Shown here: in pieces, positions 6,553 through 14,143 of the stretch
How positions within the stretch are numbered: the stretch's first letter is position 1
Layout of the letters: each line of letters begins with the position of its first letter
NCBI GenBank assembly: GCA_031428675.1
Contig: JANOYC010000039.1
Span: 1-17,068 of the forward strand
Reading direction: 5' to 3'
From: JANOYC01 sp031428675
GTDB taxonomy: Bacteria > Actinomycetota > Actinomycetes > Actinomycetales > Microbacteriaceae
Length of the DNA: 17,068 bases
Notes under the pieces: model-generated
Told to the model about the DNA's origin: nothing
Seen by the model: the letters and a program-made list of their open reading frames with translations, nothing else
Databases searched by the model: none
Translations under genes and position numbers: made by a program

Positions 6553-8238
6553 GTGGTGGATAATTCTGAGCGGCACGTAACCAAGCACATTTTCGTCACG
6601 GGTGGCGTGGTGTCGTCTCTCGGCAAGGGATTGACGGCCGCGAGCCTCGGAAATCTTCTCACCGCCCGCGGTCTGCGCGTGGTGATGCAGAAGCTCGACC
6701 CATATCTGAATGTCGACCCTGGCACGATGAACCCGTTTCAGCACGGCGAGGTGTTTGTCACTGACGATGGCGCTGAGACCGACCTCGACATCGGCCACTA
6801 CGAGCGATTCCTCGACATCGACCTCAACCAGGCCGCGAACGTCACCACCGGTCAGATTTATTCGACCGTGATCGCGCGGGAGCGCCGCGGTGAATACCTC
6901 GGCGACACCGTGCAGGTCATTCCGCACATCACCGACGAGATCAAACGACGGATGCGGTTGCAAGCCACGGCAGACCCGCGACCGGACGTGATCATCACCG
7001 AGATCGGCGGCACGGTCGGCGATATTGAGAGCCAGCCGTTTCTCGAGTCGGCCCGCCAAGTGCGGCACGAACTCGGACGCAAGAACGTGTTCTTCGTGCA
7101 CGTGTCGCTCGTGCCCTACATGGGCGCGTCGGGGGAGCAGAAGACGAAGCCCACCCAGCACTCGGTTGCGGCACTTCGCTCGATCGGGATCCAACCGGAT
7201 GCGCTCGTGCTGCGCTCCGACCGCCCGGTTTCCGAGGCGAACAAGCGAAAGATCGCGCTCATGTGCGACGTCGATGAAGACGCCGTCGTGAACGCCATCG
7301 ATGTGCCGAGCATCTACGACATCCCGACCATGCTCAACAGCCAAGGGCTCGACGCGTACATCATCGAGCAGCTCGGGATGACCGCACACGACGTCGACTG
7401 GACAGCATGGCAACCCGTGCTCGACGCAGTGCACGACCCGAAGTACGAAGTGACGATCGGGCTCGTCGGCAAGTACATCGATCTTCCCGACGCCTACCTG
7501 TCGGTCACCGAGGCGCTGCGCGCGGGCGGTTTCGCCCACCAGTCGAAAGTGACGCTGCGCTGGGTGCCGTCCGATGAGTGCGAAACGCACGATGGCGCGG
7601 CCAAGCGGCTTGCCGATCTCGACGGCATCTGTGTGCCCGGCGGGTTCGGCGTGCGCGGTATCGAGGGCAAGCTCGGCGCGCTGCGCTACGCGCGCGAGAA
7701 CGGCATCCCGGCCCTCGGTCTGTGCCTGGGCTTGCAGTGCATGGTCATCGAATACGGGCGCACGATCGTCGGCCTCACCGGCGCATCCTCGACCGAGTTC
7801 GATCCCGACACCGAGTACCCGATTATCGCGACAATGGCCGAGCAGGTCGACATCATAGCGACCGGCGACCTCGGTGGCACGATGCGGCTCGGCAAGTACG
7901 AGGCAAGCCTTGCGCCCGGGTCGATCGTCGCCGAACTGTACGGTGCCGAGCGCATCGGAGAGCGTCACCGCCACCGTTACGAGGTGAACAACGGCTACCG
8001 CGACCAGTTGACGGATGCCGGGCTCGTCTTCTCCGGCGTCTCCCCAGACCGCAGCTTGGTCGAGTTCGTTGAGCTTCCGCGCGACGTGCACCCGTTCTAT
8101 GTCGGAACGCAAGCGCACCCGGAATTGCGCTCGCGGCCGAATCGGGCGCATCCGCTGTTCCGCGGTCTTGTCGGCGCCGCCCTCGAGCGCCAGAAGGCGT
8201 CGCGACTGTTCGAAGTAGCCGAAGCGGCGGGAGCCTGA
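6553..8238 (+). CDS. pyrG: CTP synthase
   Basis: This is a 561-residue enzyme converting UTP, ATP and glutamine to CTP. The synthetase domain opens with TGGVVSSLGKGLTAASLG (phosphate-binding loop, about residues 14-31) and contains PYLNVDPGTMNPFQHGEVFV. The C-terminal class I glutamine amidotransferase has its Cys391 nucleophile in GLCLGLQ and the His522/Glu524 pair in HPE. These match E. coli Cys379, His515 and Glu517. All catalytic residues are intact. Translation could start at either of two adjacent GTG codons (6553 or 6556). It lies 6 bp after recN and 3 bp before the Nudix gene. No attenuator or reiterative-initiation leader is seen. Confidence 0.98.
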   Translation: MVDNSERHVTKHIFVTGGVVSSLGKGLTAASLGNLLTARGLRVVMQKLDPYLNVDPGTMNPFQHGEVFVTDDGAETDLDIGHYERFLDIDLNQAANVTTGQIYSTVIARERRGEYLGDTVQVIPHITDEIKRRMRLQATADPRPDVIITEIGGTVGDIESQPFLESARQVRHELGRKNVFFVHVSLVPYMGASGEQKTKPTQHSVAALRSIGIQPDALVLRSDRPVSEANKRKIALMCDVDEDAVVNAIDVPSIYDIPTMLNSQGLDAYIIEQLGMTAHDVDWTAWQPVLDAVHDPKYEVTIGLVGKYIDLPDAYLSVTEALRAGGFAHQSKVTLRWVPSDECETHDGAAKRLADLDGICVPGGFGVRGIEGKLGALRYARENGIPALGLCLGLQCMVIEYGRTIVGLTGASSTEFDPDTEYPIIATMAEQVDIIATGDLGGTMRLGKYEASLAPGSIVAELYGAERIGERHRHRYEVNNGYRDQLTDAGLVFSGVSPDRSLVEFVELPRDVHPFYVGTQAHPELRSRPNRAHPLFRGLVGAALERQKASRLFEVAEAAGA

Positions 8239-8241
8239 GCG

Positions 8242-8805
8242 ATGAGCGATGAGCGGCTGACCGACGTCGCCTGGCCGGTTGAGATCGTCGATGCGCAGAC
8301 GGTGCATGACGGCGCGGTCTGGAACGTCGAGCGGGAACGCTTCAGCTACAACGATCACCACATCGTGCGGGAGTTCATCGATCACCCCGGCGCGGTCGCG
8401 GTGCTCGCGATCGATGACGAGGAGCGGATTCTGCTGATCCAGCAGTACCGCCACCCCGTGCGCATCCGCGAGTGGGAGCTACCCGCCGGTCTGCTCGACG
8501 TCGTGGGGGAGGATCCGGCGCTCGCCGCATCCCGCGAACTCGCGGAGGAAGCCGATCTCCTCGCCGACGAGTGGACCGAGCTGATCGACTTTCACTCCTC
8601 GCCCGGCGGCAGCAACGAGCGCATCCACGTCTTCCAGGCGACCGGCCTGCGCGCGGCACACGAGGTGTTCGACCGCACCGAGGAGGAAGCCGATATCGTG
8701 TTGCGCTGGGTGCCGCTCGAGGAGGCCGTCGCGGCCGTGCTCGACGGGCGACTGCGCAACTCCATCCTCATCATCGCGGTGCTCGCCGCCCATGCCCGCC
8801 GCTGA
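8242..8805 (+). CDS. Nudix hydrolase, probable ADP-ribose pyrophosphatase
   Basis: This is a 187-residue Nudix protein. It has the N-terminal strand arrangement of ADP-ribose pyrophosphatases and the LIQQYRHPVRIREWELPAGLLD stretch that leads into the Nudix box (residues 83-106). The box has one extra residue between the Gly and the first Glu, and Asp where the consensus has Gly (EEADL). The metal-binding RE..EE core is intact. By family it would hydrolyse ADP-ribose to AMP and ribose 5-phosphate. M. tuberculosis Rv1700, at the same position after pyrG, is an ADP-ribose pyrophosphatase. GGGAG (8229-8233) lies 8 nt before the ATG. The 3' end overlaps xerD by 14 bp. Confidence 0.9.
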   Translation: MSDERLTDVAWPVEIVDAQTVHDGAVWNVERERFSYNDHHIVREFIDHPGAVAVLAIDDEERILLIQQYRHPVRIREWELPAGLLDVVGEDPALAASRELAEEADLLADEWTELIDFHSSPGGSNERIHVFQATGLRAAHEVFDRTEEEADIVLRWVPLEEAVAAVLDGRLRNSILIIAVLAAHARR

Positions 8806-9757
8806 CGAGACCCTCGCGCCGGCGCCGGCGCTGACTCCTCTCGACCGAGCGGTGTCGCGCTATCTGCGGCACGTGTCGATCGAACGCGGACTCTCCCGCA
8901 ATTCCGTCGCGGCCTACCGCCGCGATCTCGCGGCGTATACCGCGTGGCTCGGTTCCTCGAGTGTCTCGAGCCCGGACTCGATCACCGAAGCGCACGTGAC
9001 GGGGTTTCTGCGCCAAGTGCGCACCCGCGCTGAGTCGCCGGTCTCGGCGTCGTCGGCGTCGCGGATGCTGTCATCCGTTCGCGGTTTTCACCGCTTTCTC
9101 GCCGATGAGGGCCTCACGAGCGTGGATGTCGCGCACGACACCCGACCACCGAAGGTGCCATCGCGGCTGCCGAAGGCGATCACGATCGAGCAAATGGACC
9201 GACTGCTGGCGGCGACGGATGGCGACGACCCCATTGCGGTGCGGGACAAGGCGCTACTCGAGTTGCTCTATGCGACCGGCGCGCGTATTTCCGAAGCAGT
9301 GGATCTGAACGTCGACGACGTGATCTCCGGTGTTGCTGCCGGAGCCGGCGACGTCGTGCGGTTGTTCGGCAAGGGGAACAAGCAGCGGATCGTTCCACTC
9401 GGGAGTTTCGCTCGCGCCGCACTGGATGCCTACCTCGTGCGCGCGCGGCCGGTGCTGTCGCTGCGGGGCACGGCCACCCCGGCACTTTTTCTGGGTGCGC
9501 GGGGAGCCAGGCTGTCGCGGCAGAACGCGTGGCTCATCGTGCGCGCCGCCGCGTCGCGCGCGCACCTCGACATCGAGATCTCGCCGCACACCTTCCGGCA
9601 TTCTTTTGCGACGCATTTGCTCGCCGGGGGAGCCGACGTGCGGGTAGTGCAGGAGCTACTCGGGCATTCGTCGGTCGCCACGACGCAGATCTACACGCTC
9701 GTGACGGCGGATGCTCTCCGCGACATGTATACGATCGCGCATCCCCGCGCCAGGTAG
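8792..9757 (+). CDS. xerD: Tyrosine recombinase XerC/XerD
   Basis: This is a 321-residue tyrosine recombinase. The N-terminal SAM-like core-binding domain (about residues 15-105) contains YLRHVSIERGLSRNSVAAYRRDL. The catalytic domain carries Arg165 (ATGARISE), Lys194 (GKGNKQR), His266 and Arg269 (HTFRH), His292 (LLGH) and the nucleophile Tyr301 (IYT). All are present, so it should be active. Xer proteins resolve chromosome dimers at dif. The position after pyrG and Nudix corresponds to Rv1701, annotated as xerD, though XerC/XerD assignment by sequence alone is uncertain. It begins within the Nudix gene and ends before a repeat-rich gap. Confidence 0.93.
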   Translation: MPAADETLAPAPALTPLDRAVSRYLRHVSIERGLSRNSVAAYRRDLAAYTAWLGSSSVSSPDSITEAHVTGFLRQVRTRAESPVSASSASRMLSSVRGFHRFLADEGLTSVDVAHDTRPPKVPSRLPKAITIEQMDRLLAATDGDDPIAVRDKALLELLYATGARISEAVDLNVDDVISGVAAGAGDVVRLFGKGNKQRIVPLGSFARAALDAYLVRARPVLSLRGTATPALFLGARGARLSRQNAWLIVRAAASRAHLDIEISPHTFRHSFATHLLAGGADVRVVQELLGHSSVATTQIYTLVTADALRDMYTIAHPRAR

Positions 9758-9789
9758 CAGCGTTCCGCGCCGGATCAGCTCACCGGGAT

Positions 9790-9852
9790 GCCTCGCTCGC
9801 CTCTTTGCGCCGCTCGCCGGGTTGCCCCGCTCGCCGCTTTGCCCCGCTCGCC
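9790..9852. repeat. 17-bp tandem repeat, about 3.7 copies, in the xerD-parA gap
   Basis: Units are at 9790-9806, 9807-9823, 9824-9840 and a 12-bp partial at 9841-9852. The unit is approximately GCCCCGCTCGCCGCTTT. GC(C/G)(C/T)CGCTCGCC is well conserved and the last five bases vary. Seventeen is not a multiple of three and no credible reading frame runs through it, so it is non-coding. It begins 33 bp after the xerD stop. Confidence 0.85.
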
Positions 9853-9872
9853 AGACCGGACCCGCGTAATCG

Positions 9873-9912
9873 CTATGTCAGTTCGCGTTGACATCAGCGC
9901 GAACTGACATAG
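9873..9912. repeat. Perfect 15-bp inverted repeat (hairpin) between xerD and parA
   Basis: CTATGTCAGTTCGCG (9873-9887) and CGCGAACTGACATAG (9898-9912) are exact reverse complements around a 10-nt loop TTGACATCAG. No T-run follows on either strand, so it is not a classic intrinsic terminator. It could still end the pyrG-xerD transcript, act as a protein-binding operator or be a dispersed palindromic element. The rest of the 9758-9997 gap holds the tandem repeat and the parA promoter candidate; I see no gene in it. Confidence 0.8.
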
Positions 9913-9984
9913 TTCGAATGGGAATCCTCGGGTCGCGGTGCGACGTGGGCCGCGTGGCAGGACTTCCGCAACGCGCGCACGAAC

Positions 9985-9990
9985 TACTAT
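9985..9990 (+). promoter_or_regulatory. Putative -10 element for a leaderless parA transcript
   Basis: TACTAT ends 7 nt before the ATG at 9998, so the start site would fall on or next to the start codon. No Shine-Dalgarno precedes the ATG. This is the first gene after a 240-bp gap, so a promoter here is expected. The -35 region is not recognisable. Confidence 0.5.
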
Positions 9991-9997
9991 CGATCCC

Positions 9998-10885
9998 ATG
10001 ACTTCCAAGCGGGTTCACGAGGCCGAACGCCCCGATCTGGATGCGCCTCGCAACGGCCCGACTGGTCGCCCGCTGCGCGTATTCGCCGAGCCCAAGCCGC
10101 TCAAGGGCCACGGCCCGGCGCGGATCATCACGCTCTGCAACCAGAAAGGTGGCGTCGGCAAGACCACGACCACGGTGAACCTCGGCGCATCACTAGCCGA
10201 AGTTGGTCGCCGGGTGCTCGCGATCGACTTCGACCCGCAGGGTGCACTCTCGGCCGGCCTCGGCGTGCAGAACCACGACGTGCCGACCATCTACGACTTG
10301 TTGCTCGGCTCGATCAAAGATCCCGCCGAAGCGATCGTCGAGACGAACGTGCCGAATCTGCACGTCATCCCGGCCAACATCGACCTGTCGGCGGCCGAAG
10401 TACACCTCGTCAACGAGGTCGCGCGCGAGCAGATTCTCGCCCGAGTGCTCCGCAAAGTCAGCGACCAATACGACGTCATCCTGATCGACTGCCAACCGTC
10501 GCTCGGTCTTCTCACGGTCAACGCACTGACCGCCGCGCACGGTGTGCTCATCCCACTCGAATGTGAATATTTCGCGCTCCGCGGCGTCGCTCTTCTCGTG
10601 GAGACGATCGACAAGGTGCGAGACCGGCTCAACCCGGCGATCGAGCTCGATGGCATCGTCGCGACGATGTTCGACTCCCGAACGCTGCACGCACGGGAGG
10701 TGCTCGACCGGGTCGTCGACGCGTTCGGCGACCGGGTGCTGGAAAGCGTGATTTCTCGCACGGTGAAGTTCCCCGACGCGAGCGTCGCGGCATCCCCGAT
10801 CACAACTTTTGCTCCCGAGCACCCGGCGGCCCACGCCTACCGCCAGCTCGCGCGAGAGCTGATCTCCCGTGGCGCCGTCGCCTAG
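9998..10885 (+). CDS. ParA/Soj family ATPase (orphan, linked to scpAB)
   Basis: This is a 295-residue deviant-Walker ATPase. About 40 residues of variable N-terminus precede IITLCNQKGGVGKTT, with KGGVGKTT at residues 50-57. The second box, IDFDPQGALSAGLGV, is near 76-90 and the DVILIDCQPSLGLLTVNAL motif near 158-176, as in Soj/ParA. ParA proteins are cytosolic, dimerise on ATP and bind DNA to position cargo. No parB is adjacent, so it is not the canonical chromosomal parAB pair. Its partner here may be the SMC-ScpAB condensin, since scpA overlaps its last 17 bp. Rv1708 is the counterpart. An in-frame ATG at 9938 exists upstream, but the -10 placement favours 9998. Confidence 0.93.
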   Translation: MTSKRVHEAERPDLDAPRNGPTGRPLRVFAEPKPLKGHGPARIITLCNQKGGVGKTTTTVNLGASLAEVGRRVLAIDFDPQGALSAGLGVQNHDVPTIYDLLLGSIKDPAEAIVETNVPNLHVIPANIDLSAAEVHLVNEVAREQILARVLRKVSDQYDVILIDCQPSLGLLTVNALTAAHGVLIPLECEYFALRGVALLVETIDKVRDRLNPAIELDGIVATMFDSRTLHAREVLDRVVDAFGDRVLESVISRTVKFPDASVAASPITTFAPEHPAAHAYRQLARELISRGAVA

Positions 10886-11699
10886 CGACGCCGCAGAGCT
10901 CGAAGACGCGGGGGCCGGCGGCACGTTCTCGGTCCGGCTGTCGAACTTCAACGGACCATTCGACCTCCTGCTGACCCTGGTGTCAAAACACGAGCTCGAT
11001 ATCACCGAAGTTTCCCTGAGCGCCGTGACAGACGAGTTCCTGGCGTATTTGCGCGGTCTCGAGTCAGAGAGCGACCTGGAGCAGGCGAGCGAATTTCTCG
11101 TCGTCGCCGCGACCTTGCTCGATCTCAAGATCGTAGGACTGCTGCCGCAGGGGGAGCTCGTCGATGCCGACGACGTCGCCCTGCTCGAAGCCCGAGACCT
11201 GCTCTTCGCGAGGCTATTGCAGTACCGCGCCTTCAAGCACGCCGCCGAATGGTTCTCCAGCCGGATCGATGCCGAGATCGGCCGACACTACCGCGCGGTG
11301 CGGCTCGAGGAGAAATTCCGCACGCGCACGCCTGATTTGATCTGGACTGCGGGTCTGGGCGACTTCGCCGCGCTCGCCGCTCTCGCGCTCGCGCCCCGGT
11401 CGATTCCCACCGTCGGCCTCGACCACTTGCACGCTCCGCTCGTGAGTATTCGCGAACAGGCCGCGCACATCGTCGACGTGCTCCGCGACGGGCAGCCGCG
11501 CACCTTCCGTGAGCTCATCGCCGGAGCGGACGCGAAGGGCGTCATCATCGCGCGGTTCCTCGCCGTGCTCGAGCTGTACCGCGGTGACAACGTCCGCTTT
11601 GAACAGCTCGAACCGCTCGGCGAACTCACCATCGTGTGGACGGCGGAGAACTGGTCGCGCGACAGCCTCGCGAACCTCGGTGCAGACTATGGACAGTGA
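10869..11699 (+). CDS. scpA: Segregation and condensation protein A
   Basis: This 276-residue kleisin bridges the SMC heads and binds ScpB in the bacterial condensin. The hallmark N-terminal FSVRLSNFNGPFDLLLTLVSKHELDITEVSLSAVTDEFL is at about residues 19-57. LVVAATLLDLKIVGLLP follows, and a C-terminal winged-helix region ends in VWTAENW. Length is within the usual 240-290. It starts at GTG 10869 inside parA (17-bp overlap), which suggests coupled translation. It is followed at once by scpB. Confidence 0.95.
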   Translation: MAPSPSDAAELEDAGAGGTFSVRLSNFNGPFDLLLTLVSKHELDITEVSLSAVTDEFLAYLRGLESESDLEQASEFLVVAATLLDLKIVGLLPQGELVDADDVALLEARDLLFARLLQYRAFKHAAEWFSSRIDAEIGRHYRAVRLEEKFRTRTPDLIWTAGLGDFAALAALALAPRSIPTVGLDHLHAPLVSIREQAAHIVDVLRDGQPRTFRELIAGADAKGVIIARFLAVLELYRGDNVRFEQLEPLGELTIVWTAENWSRDSLANLGADYGQ

Positions 11700-11716
11700 A
11701 GTGGATGCGGTAAACC

Positions 11717-12301
11717 ATGCAGATTGACATTGATCGGGCCATCGAGGCGATCCTCATGGTCGCCGACGAACCGCAAAGTCTGGTGTCTCTGGCGACGGCG
11801 GTGTCGCATCCGGTCGCTGTCGTCCGACAGGCGATCGAGCGGCTCGTCGCCGACTACGACGGCGTGGTCGCCGACAGCGCGAGCGACGGCACCGGCGTCT
11901 GCCGACGCGGTTTCGAATTGCGGGAAGTGGCGGGAGGCTGGCGGATCTATGTGCGTCCGGAGTTCGACGACATCGTCGCCGACTTCGTGCTCACCCAGAA
12001 CCCCACGAAGCTCTCGCAAGCGGCGCTCGAGACCCTCGCGGTGATCGCGTACAAGCAGCCGATCAGCCGCGGTTCCGTTGCTGCGATCCGCGCCGTCAAC
12101 GTCGACTCCGTCGTGCGCACGCTGCTCGGGCGCGGCCTCATCACCGAGGCCTATACCGACGCCGAGACTGGCGCGATCCACTACGCCACCACCGACCTCA
12201 TGCTCGTGCAGCTCGGTATCAACAGCATCGACGAACTTCCCCCCATTTCACCGCTGCTTCCCGACGGCGTCCACGGTTTCGAAGACAGGAGCACGGTATG
12301 A
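11717..12301 (+). CDS. scpB: Segregation and condensation protein B
   Basis: This is a 194-residue partner of ScpA with two winged-helix domains. It has DIDRAIEAILMVADEP at the N-terminus and the family-defining LSQAALETLAVIAYKQPISR near residues 98-117. After that come IRAVNVDSVVRTLLGRGLI and a short C-terminal tail. The ATG at 11717 is the first usable start in frame; a stop at 11711-11713 blocks any earlier one. Only a weak Shine-Dalgarno-like GCGG precedes it. It begins 17 bp after scpA, and its stop overlaps the rluB ATG (ATGA, 12298-12301). Confidence 0.95.
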   Translation: MQIDIDRAIEAILMVADEPQSLVSLATAVSHPVAVVRQAIERLVADYDGVVADSASDGTGVCRRGFELREVAGGWRIYVRPEFDDIVADFVLTQNPTKLSQAALETLAVIAYKQPISRGSVAAIRAVNVDSVVRTLLGRGLITEAYTDAETGAIHYATTDLMLVQLGINSIDELPPISPLLPDGVHGFEDRSTV

Positions 12302-13059
12302 GCGCAGCAGACGAGGGCGAGCGCCTCCAGAAGGTCATGGCCGCGGCGGGAGTCGCGAGTCGGCGGGTATCAGAGAACCTCATCCAAGCCGGCCGAGTCG
12401 AGGTGAATGGCGAGGTCGTCACCGAGCTCGGACGACGAGTGCACCCCGAGTCCGACCTCGTGTCGGTCGACGGCGTCGCCATCCAGGTGGATGTATCCAA
12501 GCGCTACATCATGCTCAACAAGCCCGTCGGCTACGTGAGCTCCCTCGCCGATGACCGGGGGCGCCCCGATCTGCGGAAGTGGACCAGCCAGTTCGAGGAA
12601 CGACTCTTCAACGTCGGCCGACTGGATGCCCAGACCAGCGGCCTGCTCCTGCTCACCAACGACGGCGAGTTGGCCCACATCCTCGCGCATCCCTCATTCG
12701 GCGTCATGAAGACGTATATCGCGCGGGTCGAGGGCGTCGTGAGCCCGCAGACAATCGGAAAACTGCGCTCAGGAGTCGAGCTCGACGACGGCCCGATCGC
12801 CGCCGACAAGGCCCGCATGCTCGGCCAGCCCTCCGGTGGCTTCACGATGGTGGAGATCACCCTGCATTCCGGTCGCAACCGCATCGTGCGCCGCATGCTC
12901 GAAGAGGTCGGGCATCCGGTTGTCGATCTCGTGCGCCGGCAGTTCGGGCCGTTGCACTTGGGCAGCCTCGCGTCGGGCCAGTTGCGGGATCTCACTAAGG
13001 TGGAACTCGGCGAATTGCTGACCGAGAGCCGCGCCGGAATGGGTAGAACGAGTGAATGA
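12298..13059 (+). CDS. rluB: RluB-type rRNA pseudouridine synthase
   Basis: This is a 253-residue RsuA/RluB/E/F family enzyme. An N-terminal S4 domain (about residues 9-65; RLQKVMAAAGVASRRVSENLI) is followed by the synthase fold. The catalytic Asp110 is in VGRLDAQTSGLLLLTNDG. The conserved KTYIARVEG and SGRNRIVRRMLEEVGHPVVDLVRRQFGPL segments are present. RluB converts 23S U2605 (E. coli numbering) to pseudouridine; the exact target here is inferred from family and from the conserved scpB-rluB-cmk neighbourhood. It overlaps scpB by 4 bp and tyrA by 8 bp. Confidence 0.93.
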   Translation: MSAADEGERLQKVMAAAGVASRRVSENLIQAGRVEVNGEVVTELGRRVHPESDLVSVDGVAIQVDVSKRYIMLNKPVGYVSSLADDRGRPDLRKWTSQFEERLFNVGRLDAQTSGLLLLTNDGELAHILAHPSFGVMKTYIARVEGVVSPQTIGKLRSGVELDDGPIAADKARMLGQPSGGFTMVEITLHSGRNRIVRRMLEEVGHPVVDLVRRQFGPLHLGSLASGQLRDLTKVELGELLTESRAGMGRTSE

Positions 13060-14143
13060 CAGTCGCATCGCCGGCCAGGTGCGCATAGTCGGCGCGGGAC
13101 TGCTCGGTTCGAGCATCGGACTCGCGCTGTCTGCCCGCGGCGTCGACGTTATCCTGTCCGATGCCTCGCGCACGAGCATGACCCTCGCCGTCGACTACGG
13201 CGCCGGTCGCTTGGCGCAACCGGGTGACGCGCCTTCCCTCGTGGTGGTCGCGGTGCCACCGGAGCACACCGCCGACGTGGTTGCCGCCGAGCTGTCCGCA
13301 TGGCCGGACGCGCTCGTGACCGACGTGGCCAGTGTCAAAGGCGCGATCATTGACGAACTCGTCGCCGAGGGAGCGGACGTCTCCCGGTATCTGGGGTCGC
13401 ATCCGGTCGCCGGTCGGGAACGCGGCGGCCCAATATCGGCGCGTGCCGACCTCTTTCTCGGCCGACCGTGGGTGATCACTCCGCACGAGAGCACCACCAC
13501 GGCGCAACTGCACACGATTGAAGACCTCGTGCTCGACCTGGGTGCGGTGCCCGTCACGATGACGGCCGACGAACACGACCGCAGCCTCGCTCTCGTCTCG
13601 CACGTGCCCCAAGTGATCGCGAGCCTGCTCGCGCGCCGACTCGGAAACGCTCCCGAGGGTGCGGTCGCCCTTGCCGGACAAGGATTGCGCGACACGACGA
13701 GGATCGCATCGAGCGATCCAGAACTCTGGGTGCAGATTCTCCGTGCGAATGCGGGTGCCGTCACCGAAATCCTGCACGCCATTCGCGACGACCTCGACCA
13801 CGTCATCGGTGCGCTCGACGAGCCAGGAGCGGTCGGCGCCAGACGCACGATCGCCGAGACGATCGCGGGCGGAAACGCGGGCGTTGCTCGCATCCCGGGC
13901 AAGCACGGTCAGGCCAAGCGCTTTGCGCAGATCGTAATCATGGTCGACGACCGACCGGGGGAGCTCGCGCGATTGCTCACCGATATCGGCGAAGTCGGTG
14001 TGAACATGGAAGACCTGCGCCTTGAGCACTCGCCGGGTGCCCAGATCGGTTTCGCCGAGATCTCGGTGCTGCCCGAGGTCGAGGACGCACTCGCTGGCGA
14101 ACTCGACGCGCGCGGCTGGAAGATCGCGGGCGCGACCGTATGA
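13052..14143 (+). CDS. tyrA: Prephenate dehydrogenase (tyrosine biosynthesis)
   Basis: This is a 363-residue enzyme converting prephenate to 4-hydroxyphenylpyruvate with NAD. The nucleotide-binding GAGLLG is at residues 14-19. The substrate-site GSHPVAGRERGG follows near 115-126, then LVSHVPQVIASLL in the helical dimerisation domain. A C-terminal ACT domain from about residue 290 (IVIMVDDRPGELARLLTDIGEVGVNMEDL) is a likely site of tyrosine feedback. No chorismate mutase domain is fused. It starts at a GTG overlapping rluB and ends overlapping cmk (ATGA). M. tuberculosis carries tyrA elsewhere, so its place here is a lineage feature. Confidence 0.94.
   Translation: MNDSRIAGQVRIVGAGLLGSSIGLALSARGVDVILSDASRTSMTLAVDYGAGRLAQPGDAPSLVVVAVPPEHTADVVAAELSAWPDALVTDVASVKGAIIDELVAEGADVSRYLGSHPVAGRERGGPISARADLFLGRPWVITPHESTTTAQLHTIEDLVLDLGAVPVTMTADEHDRSLALVSHVPQVIASLLARRLGNAPEGAVALAGQGLRDTTRIASSDPELWVQILRANAGAVTEILHAIRDDLDHVIGALDEPGAVGARRTIAETIAGGNAGVARIPGKHGQAKRFAQIVIMVDDRPGELARLLTDIGEVGVNMEDLRLEHSPGAQIGFAEISVLPEVEDALAGELDARGWKIAGATV

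Noticed and set aside
6523..8454. A 643-residue open frame on the minus strand opposite pyrG
   Set aside because: It is antisense to a gene with fully intact CTP synthase motifs. Its translation is rich in Arg, His, Asp and Val with no recognisable domain, which is typical of a mirror frame in high-GC DNA. Long minus-strand frames opposite tyrA/cmk (12995-14350) and der/Nudix (15497-16855) were rejected for the same reason.
9790..9912. A CRISPR array or integration attachment site in the xerD-parA gap
   Set aside because: The 17-bp units are contiguous without spacers, no cas genes are near, and the Xer gene belongs to the conserved housekeeping neighbourhood, not to a mobile element.
9888..9915. 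A promoter using the TTGACA in the hairpin loop as -35
   Set aside because: At 16-18 bp spacing the possible -10 hexamers (such as TAGTTC) are poor, and the parA -10 candidate at 9985 is far better placed.
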